Assembly: GCA_027490345.1 (NCBI GenBank)
Contig: JAIXYF010000380.1
Coordinates: 1-10,006, forward strand
Origin: Novosphingobium sp.
Lineage (GTDB): Bacteria > Pseudomonadota > Alphaproteobacteria > Sphingomonadales > Sphingomonadaceae
Length of the DNA: 10,006 nucleotides
Direction: 5' to 3'
The notes beneath the pieces were generated by a model that saw only the letters and a program-made list of their open reading frames with translations, did not search any database and was not told the DNA's origin. Shown here one piece after another: positions 1 to 5,943 of the stretch (position 1 is its first letter; each line of letters opens with the position of its first letter). Position numbers and translations under genes: made by a program.

Positions 1-258
1 CCGGGCGCGAGCGCGCTGGATTTCGGCGCGCTGGCCACGTTCAATCTGCGCGGTTTCGTCGATCTGGGCCGAATGGCCAAGCTCACGGCCCGCGCGCCGT
101 TCTTCAAGGGCACTCGCCTCGCGTTCGGAGTGACGAACCTGTTCGATGGGGTGCAGAAAGTGACCGACCAGACCGGCGCCACCCCGCTGCGCTATCAGCG
201 CGGCTATCTCAATCCGGAAGGCCGGGTGTTTTCCATCGAACTGCGCAAGCAGTTCTGA
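1..258 (+). CDS. TonB-dependent receptor, C-terminal fragment
   Basis: The reading frame is open from the first base and ends with TGA at 256-258, leaving 85 residues of a protein that begins outside the window. The fragment has the alternating polar/hydrophobic pattern of outer-membrane beta strands. A typical TonB-dependent receptor segment (GVTNLFD, about residues 46-52 of the fragment) is followed by a loop with RYQRGYLNPEGR and a last strand ending in Phe. The terminal Phe is the classic outer-membrane beta-barrel assembly signal. Proteins of this family take up siderophore-bound iron or other ligands using TonB energy; the ligand cannot be told from the C-terminus, as plug and TonB box lie outside. 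The neighbouring gene converges on it with 3 bases between the stops, so the two are not co-transcribed. Confidence 0.85.
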   Translation, partial: PGASALDFGALATFNLRGFVDLGRMAKLTARAPFFKGTRLAFGVTNLFDGVQKVTDQTGATPLRYQRGYLNPEGRVFSIELRKQF

Positions 259-261
259 TCT

Positions 262-672
262 TCAGCCAGAGCGGCGAAATCCGGGCCGCCCTTGCACGAA
301 CATCTGGGCATTGCGGCGCTGCAGCTCCACCTCATGCTGGGCATAGGCATCGGCAAAGTGGCGCACGGCCACCACGGTGTTGAGCGGCAGGGGCTCTTCG
401 AAGGCAATGCCGAAGCGTGCACCCTGCGCCCAGATCACACTGCCGAACACATCGAGCCCCTTGGCCTTGAGCACCACGCCCGCACCCGCACTCGGCAGGC
501 GTCCCGCCAGCGTTACGCGCGCACCGGCTTGCGACAGATCATCGAGCAGGCAGTTTTCCAGCCCATGCAAAAGCAGCGCCTGCGCCGGAATACACAGCCG
601 CACGCGGGGGGTCGCGCGGCGTCCGGTGATGCGGGGCATCGGGATGATAGGCTGTGGTGAAGGCGCATTCAT
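262..672 (-). CDS. PilZ-domain protein, probable c-di-GMP receptor
   Basis: A 136-residue protein consisting of little more than one PilZ domain. Both c-di-GMP binding motifs are visible: RxxxR at residues 19-23 (R19, R23) and DxSxxG at 45-50 (D45, S47, G50). The later strand pattern G-x-V-x-W followed by GIAFE (about 77-92) is also typical of PilZ. Such single-domain proteins change conformation on binding c-di-GMP and act on a partner in motility, exopolysaccharide or envelope control; the partner is not identifiable here. I chose the ATG at 670-672 because PilZ homology begins just after it. The frame stays open upstream to 1038, but that part only mirrors uvrC and its leader in antisense. 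No clear Shine-Dalgarno precedes the start, so the exact start is less certain than the function. There is no signal peptide, so it is cytoplasmic. Confidence 0.85.
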   Translation of the reverse strand: MNAPSPQPIIPMPRITGRRATPRVRLCIPAQALLLHGLENCLLDDLSQAGARVTLAGRLPSAGAGVVLKAKGLDVFGSVIWAQGARFGIAFEEPLPLNTVVAVRHFADAYAQHEVELQRRNAQMFVQGRPGFRRSG

Positions 673-816
673 GATGCGCGCGAGGATGCGCGCACCCCCG
701 TTAAAAGGGCAGCACAGGCGCCATAGCGGGATTCCCTTATAGGCGCTGCGGCACGCGGGGATATCTGCCCGCCGCCCCTCCCCAAGCCGCGCATCAGCGA
801 CTATCTCGAGCCTGTC
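673..816. other. Divergent intergenic region pilZ / uvrC
   Basis: This 144-base gap separates two divergent genes and must hold the promoters for both. I see no convincing -35/-10 pair. The one structured element is an imperfect inverted repeat: 718-725 (GCGCCATA) against 738-746 (TATAGGCGC), which pairs with one bulged base around a 12-base loop. Its central AT-rich part could be a -10 region or a regulator site, but nothing decides this. No SOS (LexA) box of the alphaproteobacterial GTTC-N7-GTTC type was seen upstream of uvrC. Confidence 0.35.
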
Positions 817-2802
817 ATGGCCCGCCGAACCTCTCCTCCTGCGTCTGAAAACCACTCCGGCCCGCACGCGCCCGAAGCGTTGCAGCCGCTGCTTCCGCAG
901 GCATCGGAGCGCTTCAACGAGGATAAGGCGACCTACACCGTACGCGGCTCGGACCAGCCGGACATCGAGCGCGGCGTGGCCGCGATCCGCGAAGTCGTCG
1001 CCACCCTGAAGCCCAAGCCCGGCGTCTACCGGATGCACGATGCGCGCGGCGATGTGCTCTATGTCGGCAAGGCGCGCGCGCTGCGCAACCGCGTGGTGAA
1101 CTACACTCAGGTCGATCGCCTGCCCCAGCGGCTCAAACGCATGGTCAGCCAGACGCGCTCGATGACCATCGTGACCACCAATTCAGAGGCCGAGGCGCTG
1201 CTGCTAGAAGCGCAGCTGATCAAGCGCTACCGACCGCCGTACAACGTGCTGTTGCGCGATGACAAATCGTTCCCGTTCATCCTGCTGCGCGCTGATCACG
1301 CGTTCCCGCGTATTTCCAAGCATCGCGGCGCGCGGCGGGCCAAGGGTAATTATTATGGCCCCTTTGCCAGCGCCGGTTCGGTCAACACCACGATCAACGC
1401 GCTGCAGAAGCTGTTCCTTCTGCGCAGCTGCAACGATGGCTATATGTCGCGGCGGGATCGGCCCTGCCTGCTCTATCAGATCAAGCGCTGCTCGGCCCCT
1501 TGCGTGGACCGGATCAGCGAGGGCGATTACGCCGAACTCGTGCGGCAGGCGAAGGACTTCCTCGGCGGCAAATCGGGCGCGGTGCAAAAGGAAATCGAAG
1601 CGCAGATGACTGAGGCGGCCGAAGCGCTAGATTATGAGCGCGCGGCCTTGCTGCGGGACCGGCTGCGCGCGGCCACGTTCATTCAGGGCAGCCAGGCCGT
1701 CAACGCCGAGGGCGTCGGCGATGCGGACGTGTTTGCAATGGCCAGCAAGGGCGGCCAGATCAGCATCCAGGCCTTCTTCATTCGCGGCGGCCAGAACTGG
1801 GGCCATCGCGCCTTCTTCCCCGGCCATACCGAAGGGCTGGAGGAGCACGAAGTCATGATGAGCTTCCTCGCCCAGTTCTATGAGGAAGTCCCCCCGCCGC
1901 GCCTGATCCTTGTCGACCGCGCTCTGCCCGAAGCGGACCTCCTTGCCGAAGCGCTCCACGGCGCGGCGGGCGGCAAAGTCGAAGTGTCGGTCCCCCAGCG
2001 CGGGGATCGCCGCCGTCTGATGGAACAGGCCCAGCGCAACGCGGTCGAAGCGCTGGAGCGCCGCATGGCCGAAAGCGGCACCAAGGCACGCACCTGGCGC
2101 GAAATGGCCGAGTTCCTCGACCTTGGCGAAGCGCCGAGCCGCGTCGAAGTCTACGACAATTCCCACGTGCAGGGCGCGCACGCGCTCGGCGCGATGATCG
2201 TGGCGGGGCCGGACGGCTTCATGACCGGCCAGTACCGCAAATGGAACATCAAGACCGCGCAGACCAATGACGATTTCGCCATGATGCGCGAGGTGTTCCA
2301 GCGCCGCTTTGCAAAAGCGCAGGACGACGATCCGGACCGCGAAGCCGGCATCTGGCCCGATCTCGTCCTGATCGACGGCGGCAAGGGCCAGCTTTCCGCC
2401 GCGCGCGAAACGCTCGAAGCCATGGGCATCGAGGATGTCACCCTTATCGGCATCGCCAAGGGCCCGCACCACGGGCGCGAGGGTCGCGAGGTGTTTCACT
2501 TCATGGACGGGCGCGAGAAGATGCTGCCGGTCAATTCGCCGGTGCTGTTCCACCTCCAGCGCCTGCGCGATGAAGTCCACCGCTTCGCCATCGGCGCTCA
2601 CCGCGCCAAGCGCAGCCGCGCGATCACCGCCAGCCCGCTGGATGAAGTGCCCGGCATCGGCCCAGCCCGCAAACGCGCGCTGCTGCTTCATTTCGGCACC
2701 GCCAGCAAAGTCCGCGCCGCCAGTTTGGAAGACCTCCAGCGCGCACCCGGGGTCAGCGCCGCAGTGGCGCAGGCGGTTTATGATTTCTATCATCCCGGCT
2801 GA
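817..2802 (+). CDS. uvrC: UvrABC excinuclease subunit C
   Basis: UvrC makes the 3' and 5' incisions around bulky DNA lesions during nucleotide excision repair, after UvrA and UvrB have loaded on the damage. The 661-residue protein shows every family landmark. The GIY-YIG nuclease lies at about 67-145 (Y71, Y82, R92, E131, N143). Four cysteines at 205, 217, 225 and 229 match the spacing (11, 7, 3) of the iron-sulfur ligands of E. coli UvrC. A UVR domain that contacts UvrB is at about 256-290. The RNase H-like 3' nuclease carries D447, D520 and H588, and a tandem helix-hairpin-helix at about 609-655 has VPGIGPARK and APGVS. It is about 50 residues longer than E. coli UvrC (610) because of an N-terminal extension. 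The ATG at 817 is used because the extension (RFNEDKATYTVRG) looks conserved-type for sphingomonads, and the next ATG (codon 73) would break the GIY motif. No strong Shine-Dalgarno is visible. A long antisense open frame across it is a GC artefact. Confidence 0.98.
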   Translation: MARRTSPPASENHSGPHAPEALQPLLPQASERFNEDKATYTVRGSDQPDIERGVAAIREVVATLKPKPGVYRMHDARGDVLYVGKARALRNRVVNYTQVDRLPQRLKRMVSQTRSMTIVTTNSEAEALLLEAQLIKRYRPPYNVLLRDDKSFPFILLRADHAFPRISKHRGARRAKGNYYGPFASAGSVNTTINALQKLFLLRSCNDGYMSRRDRPCLLYQIKRCSAPCVDRISEGDYAELVRQAKDFLGGKSGAVQKEIEAQMTEAAEALDYERAALLRDRLRAATFIQGSQAVNAEGVGDADVFAMASKGGQISIQAFFIRGGQNWGHRAFFPGHTEGLEEHEVMMSFLAQFYEEVPPPRLILVDRALPEADLLAEALHGAAGGKVEVSVPQRGDRRRLMEQAQRNAVEALERRMAESGTKARTWREMAEFLDLGEAPSRVEVYDNSHVQGAHALGAMIVAGPDGFMTGQYRKWNIKTAQTNDDFAMMREVFQRRFAKAQDDDPDREAGIWPDLVLIDGGKGQLSAARETLEAMGIEDVTLIGIAKGPHHGREGREVFHFMDGREKMLPVNSPVLFHLQRLRDEVHRFAIGAHRAKRSRAITASPLDEVPGIGPARKRALLLHFGTASKVRAASLEDLQRAPGVSAAVAQAVYDFYHPG

Positions 2803-2925
2803 AGCCTTTTTCCGCGCGACTAAGGGCAATCCCGCAGCCCGCGCTTGAACCGATCTCCACCATGGGCGCGCATACCCGCCGTCAAGGTCGCTCCATTTCG
2901 GAAGCGGCGAGACATCAGGCGAAGC

Positions 2926-2930
2926 GGGAG
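2926..2930 (+). promoter_or_regulatory. Ribosome binding site deciding a GTG start
   Basis: GGGAG lies 7 bases before the GTG at 2938. The frame is open further upstream with a possible TTG at 2845, but that start has no such site and would place 31 charged residues before the signal peptide. This site therefore favours the GTG. Confidence 0.6.
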
Positions 2931-2937
2931 CTGCGAC

Positions 2938-4152
2938 GTGACCCGAAACCGACATCTGAAAACATCTTTGCTGCGGGCCTTGCTGGCAGGTGCCTGCGGC
3001 ACCGGCTGCACCGCGGCAGCAAGCCCTGCGCTGGCGCAGGATGCCGCCGAAGCTGCCAGCGCGCTGCGCGCCGCCGATGAGGCAAAGTCTGCGGCTGATG
3101 CTGCGCTGGCCGCTGCGAACGCCGCTGCTGCAGCCTCGGCCCCGGCAGCAGATATTCTGCGGGCACCGCCTGCACCCACGCCTGCGCCGCAGTTGACGCT
3201 CGCGGCGGCGGCGCCCGGTTCTGGCCCAGCTTCTGCTCTCGATGCCGGAGCAGACCTGCTGGGCGGCCCCGGAGCCATGCCGGTGGCCAATGCCCGGCTG
3301 CTGGCAAAGCTCACGGCAGATCGGGCCGCACCCGCCGCGCCAGCCGCTCCTGTCCCGCCGCCGTCCTTCGCGCCCGCCGTGATGCCGCCTGCCCCGGCAA
3401 GCGTCTTGCCGGCAATCCCCGAACCGGCGCCGCTTGCTGCGCCCACGCTGCTGGCCACGCTCGGCGCCGCGCCGGTCAGCCTACCCACGGCCGCCGCGCT
3501 TGAAGCGGCAGTTGCCGCACAGACCACGCCGGTGCTCCCGCCCGCTCCGGTCTACGCTTCGGCCCCCATGGCGGCACCGCCCCCGGCTCCGCGCATGCAA
3601 TATGCCGCTGCCCCTGCCCGGCAGCGCCGCCGCGCCGCCCTCCAGGCCGGCAACGCGCGGTTCATGCGCGCGGTCGTGTCCACTGCGGCCGTCTCTATCG
3701 AAATGCCCGATGTTGGCCGCCAGATCTCGCCGTTCGGGCTGCTCCTTGGCCAGCTGGTCACGTCGCAGGAAACCCCCGGCAGCCAGTATGGTCTGGCCGA
3801 GGAAATGGCCATGCCCGCCCGCCCGCGCATGGTGGCTATGCCCGAAGTGGCCGTGCCACTCGGCTTCTGCTCGGCCGAGCAGCGCGGCGCGTTCATAGAA
3901 GGCATCTATCAGCCCGCCATGGCCATCGCCCGCCACAACAGCGAAGTGGCCACCGCCTATGTGCGCAAGCTGCGCACGCTTTACGACAACTACCAGCTCA
4001 GCGGCGATACCCGCGCGCAAGGCGCCATCGCTGCCGAAGCCAAGGATTTCGCCCGTACCGCCAACGCCGCCGGTTCGATCCACGACGAACTTGCCAACCA
4101 GTTCGAGGACATCATGACCACACCTGTCAGCACTTGCGGAGCCAGTCAGTGA
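2938..4152 (+). CDS. Exported Pro/Ala-rich protein with C-terminal two-Cys helical domain (large paralog 1)
   Basis: I do not recognise a named family. From the GTG at 2938 the protein has 404 residues. It begins with a basic N-region and a hydrophobic stretch ending in ALA|QD, so signal peptidase I cleavage is likely after about residue 33. Residues 34-73 are a charged, Ala-rich probable helix; about 74-235 are low-complexity Pro/Ala-rich and probably disordered. A Leu-rich motif (SPFGLLLGQL, 264-273) follows. The C-terminal domain runs from FCS (C311) to C400, 88 residues between the cysteines, and is shared with the two other large proteins of this cluster. Conserved residues include Y324, N334, Y341, Y349, D350, Q353, L354 and the AAE at 365-367. 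The two cysteines may form a disulfide in the periplasm. Unlike its paralogs it lacks the FWQS repeat after the signal peptide. Its stop overlaps the start of the next gene (GTGA). It lies 135 bases after uvrC and may or may not share its transcript. Function unknown. Confidence 0.8.
   Translation: MTRNRHLKTSLLRALLAGACGTGCTAAASPALAQDAAEAASALRAADEAKSAADAALAAANAAAAASAPAADILRAPPAPTPAPQLTLAAAAPGSGPASALDAGADLLGGPGAMPVANARLLAKLTADRAAPAAPAAPVPPPSFAPAVMPPAPASVLPAIPEPAPLAAPTLLATLGAAPVSLPTAAALEAAVAAQTTPVLPPAPVYASAPMAAPPPAPRMQYAAAPARQRRRAALQAGNARFMRAVVSTAAVSIEMPDVGRQISPFGLLLGQLVTSQETPGSQYGLAEEMAMPARPRMVAMPEVAVPLGFCSAEQRGAFIEGIYQPAMAIARHNSEVATAYVRKLRTLYDNYQLSGDTRAQGAIAAEAKDFARTANAAGSIHDELANQFEDIMTTPVSTCGASQ
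4138..4141 (+). promoter_or_regulatory. Ribosome binding site for overlapping GTG start
   Basis: GGAG sits inside the end of the preceding gene, 7 bases before the GTG at 4149 that overlaps that gene's TGA. It supports the GTG over the in-frame TTG at 4134 and indicates coupled translation of the two genes. Confidence 0.6.
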
Positions 4153-4631
4153 ACCGCCCCCTGTTCGCCCGCGCGATTGCCGCGCTCGCACTCGCCGGTC
4201 TCGTGCTGGCTGGCCCTGCCAGGGCCGCCTGCATCGATCGCCAGACCGCCACCGCCGCGCGCATTCACCAGTTCGAGACGATGATGATGGTCGTTTCGCT
4301 GCGCTGCAAACGCATCGGCTATGACATGCGCAGCACGTATGAAGGCATGGTGACAGCGCATCAGGCCCCCTTCGGACAGGCCGCAACCCGCCTGCGCCAC
4401 TATCTTGGCGGCGATGGGATCGATCCGCACAGCGGCGGCTTTGATCGCTATGCCACGATCCTGGGCAATGCCTATGGCGGCGGCGCGACGACTTTCGCCA
4501 GCTGCCAGACCCTGGATCAGGTGGCAGGCGAGCTGGCCAAAGTGCCCGATGTGCGGTTGCTGGCCCAGGTTGCCGAAACGCTGATCGCGCGCCCCAAGCT
4601 GGATGAGATGGCCTGCGCTGCGGAAAACTGA
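4149..4631 (+). CDS. Small secreted four-cysteine protein (small paralog 1)
   Basis: A 160-residue exported protein of no family I recognise. The signal peptide is short and clear (about residues 1-26, ending GPARA|A). The mature part has exactly four cysteines: C28, C53, C119 and C156, so two disulfides are possible. Two motifs are shared with the later small gene at 7335-8084: FETMMMVVSLRCK (42-54) and FDRY followed by GNAYGGGATT (98-101, 106-115). The spacing between the first two cysteines (24 residues) is the same in both proteins. The GTG start overlaps the TGA of the large gene before it, so the two products are probably made together and may act together in the periplasm; the interaction is inference. 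There is no membrane segment besides the signal peptide and no lipobox. The shared motifs and the coupling make a real gene very likely. Confidence 0.82.
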   Translation: MNRPLFARAIAALALAGLVLAGPARAACIDRQTATAARIHQFETMMMVVSLRCKRIGYDMRSTYEGMVTAHQAPFGQAATRLRHYLGGDGIDPHSGGFDRYATILGNAYGGGATTFASCQTLDQVAGELAKVPDVRLLAQVAETLIARPKLDEMACAAEN

Positions 4632-4739
4632 AGCGGCGCAAGAATTACGGTGAGTTTGGGGTTAACTGCAAGCGTTTGGCGCGCGTGCACCACTCAAACG
4701 CCAAGCTGATGTTCAGGGAGACCGAAACCGAATGATCCG

Positions 4740-4778
4740 GGGGCGATGGGGCATGCCGCAAGCGGCCGCCACCGCCCC
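4740..4778 (+). promoter_or_regulatory. Large GC-rich hairpin in leader of the second large gene
   Basis: GGGGCGATGG (4740-4749) can pair with CCACCGCCCC (4769-4778) with a single A-C mismatch. Inside it, GCCGC (4755-4759) faces GCGGC (4762-4766). The structure ends 8 bases before the Shine-Dalgarno of the gene starting at 4796. No U-tract follows, only CUUCUC, so it is a poor intrinsic terminator. It could be a leader structure affecting initiation or mRNA stability, or the end of the upstream message. It lies in the 164-base gap 4632-4795, which otherwise holds only a weaker repeat (GCGTTTG 4672-4678 / CAAACGC 4695-4701) and no recognisable promoter. Confidence 0.4.
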
Positions 4779-4795
4779 TTCTCAATGAGGAACGC

Positions 4796-5842
4796 ATGAT
4801 GCGCACCAAACGCCTTGTCCTTGCCGCCGCACCGATCCTGCTGACCGCGCTGGCCCAGCCCGCCAGCCTTGCGGCACAGACAGCGCCGTCCGCGCTCGCG
4901 GCGGCCCCCGCCACCAATGGGGTGGGCTCCGCCTTCGAATTGGCCTTCTGGCAATCCGTGACCGGCAGCGAGGATGCTGCAAGCTACGAAGCCTATCTGG
5001 CGCGCTATCCCGATGGCACCTTCAGCGGCCTCGCCCGCGCGCGGATCGCTGCGTTGCAGCGCGCGCTGGCAGTCCTGCCCGCCGCCGCATCCGCAGCAGC
5101 CCCCGTGGTGGCGCCCCAATATGCGCCCCAATCTGGGCCCCAACCTGCTCCGGCGGTGCTGATCGGGCCGCAGACGCCTGCACCGCTCGCGCCGTTGCCC
5201 GCCGCCACGATGGCGCCCGCCCCCGCACCCCCTGCCGAAATGATCCAGGCTACGGCTCCTGTATCCATGGCAGCCGCCGGGTCTACGCCGCTCAGCCGCC
5301 TGCTCGCGCAGCTGCGCGGATCGGACAATGCTGCAGAGGCCAGCACGGCCCAGATTACGCCGCAGGCCGAAGCGCCGCAGATTACGCCGCAGATCACAGT
5401 GGCCCCGCCGGTGCAGCCGCTGGCCGCAAACAGCCCCGCCCAGCTCGCGCCCACGCCCGCACTAGCGGTTCCCGCTGGCCCGGCGACGGCCAGCTATACT
5501 TCGGCCCGGCCGCTGCTTCTGCCCGTGCCCGAAGTTCTGCTGCCTGCCAATTTCTGCAGCATCGATGCGCGCAACCAGTTCCACAACACGGCCTATCGCC
5601 CTGCCGTCGAAGTGGCGACTCGCAACAACGAAGCCGCCGTTGCATATCTGCAACAGCTACAACAAACCTATGATCGGGGCCAGCTTGGCCGCGATACGGC
5701 GGTGCTCAATGCGATTGCCGCCGAAGCCCGCGCATATCAGGCCGAAGCAGCCCGTGCTTACACGATGCAGGCCGCGCTGGTGCGGCAATTCGATGCGCTG
5801 ATGGCGGTGCCGATGCGCCCCTGCGCGGCCCCTGTTCAATAG
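4796..5842 (+). CDS. Exported protein with FWQS repeat, Pro/Ala-rich linker and two-Cys domain (large paralog 2)
   Basis: A 348-residue exported protein of unknown function. The ATG at 4796 (a second ATG follows directly) has a good Shine-Dalgarno, GAGGAA, 4787-4792. The signal peptide covers about residues 1-28. Residues 46-87 form a helical repeat (FELAFWQSV, YEAYLARYP, GTF, LAR) of a type I recall from alphaproteobacterial caspase-like and TPR-like proteins; here it occurs once. About 95-235 is Pro/Ala/Gln-rich linker with a Leu-rich motif TPLSRLLAQL (164-173) and a repeated QITPQ. The C-terminal domain runs from FCS (C254) to C343 with 88 residues between the cysteines. By hand count it matches large paralog 3 at 47 of 88 positions and large paralog 1 at 32 of 88. 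It is the only one of the three large genes without a coupled small partner. Likely periplasmic; no TonB, SPOR or OmpA motif was seen. Confidence 0.82.
   Translation: MMRTKRLVLAAAPILLTALAQPASLAAQTAPSALAAAPATNGVGSAFELAFWQSVTGSEDAASYEAYLARYPDGTFSGLARARIAALQRALAVLPAAASAAAPVVAPQYAPQSGPQPAPAVLIGPQTPAPLAPLPAATMAPAPAPPAEMIQATAPVSMAAAGSTPLSRLLAQLRGSDNAAEASTAQITPQAEAPQITPQITVAPPVQPLAANSPAQLAPTPALAVPAGPATASYTSARPLLLPVPEVLLPANFCSIDARNQFHNTAYRPAVEVATRNNEAAVAYLQQLQQTYDRGQLGRDTAVLNAIAAEARAYQAEAARAYTMQAALVRQFDALMAVPMRPCAAPVQ
5351..5392 (+). repeat. 15-bp exact direct repeat in the linker of large paralog 2
   Basis: CAGATTACGCCGCAG occurs at 5351-5365 and again at 5378-5392, 27 bases apart and in the same frame, encoding QITPQ twice. 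It looks like a small internal duplication of the low-complexity linker and suggests that the linker length is free to change. Confidence 0.8.
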
Positions 5843-5933
5843 GGGTCATTCGGCCCCGGCCCTTATCGGCTTCGAATCTTTACCTTCGTGTGATAAGGCC
5901 TTTCCCGTAATGGACATTGGTGACAAGCGATCC

Positions 5934-5937
5934 GAGG
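5934..5937 (+). promoter_or_regulatory. Ribosome binding site deciding a GTG start
   Basis: GAGG, part of a GAGGGGG run, lies 6 bases before the GTG at 5944. Other possible starts are TTG 5917, GTG 5920, GTG 5971 and ATG 5974; none has a comparable site. The 101-base gap 5843-5943 also holds CCTTATC (5861-5867) facing GATAAGG (5892-5898) across 24 bases, too loose to call a terminator. Confidence 0.55.
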
Positions 5938-5943
5938 GGGAAC

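Noticed and set aside
2797..2811. GGC-TGAA-GCC followed by TTTTT at the end of uvrC, terminator-like
   Set aside because: The stem is only 3 to 4 bp and overlaps the stop codon, too weak to call an intrinsic terminator even with the T run.
2845..2900. TTG start and a TTGAAC hexamer as promoter of large paralog 1
   Set aside because: The TTG has no Shine-Dalgarno and adds a charged stretch before the signal peptide; no acceptable -10 lies 16-18 bases after TTGAAC.
1627..2955. 442-codon open frame antisense to uvrC
   Set aside because: It lies opposite a certain gene; its His/Ala/Arg-rich translation shows no domain. It results from the high-GC codon pattern of uvrC.
2975..3015. Possible lipoprotein signal at the Cys residues of large paralog 1 (LLAGAC, GTGC)
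   Set aside because: The residues before each Cys do not fit the L-[AS]-[GA]-C lipobox; a signal peptidase I site (ALA|QD) fits better.
3481..4641. 386-codon open frame antisense to large and small paralog 1
   Set aside because: Arg-rich low-complexity translation without motifs, opposite genes supported by paralogy, signal peptides and ribosome binding sites.
4672..4701. GCGTTTG/CAAACGC inverted repeat with a 16-base loop
   Set aside because: The stem is short, the loop long, and no T tract follows; a chance occurrence cannot be excluded.
5861..5898. CCTTATC/GATAAGG inverted repeat between large paralogs 2 and 3
   Set aside because: 7-bp arms with a 24-base loop and no U-tract; kept only as a note with the adjacent ribosome binding site.
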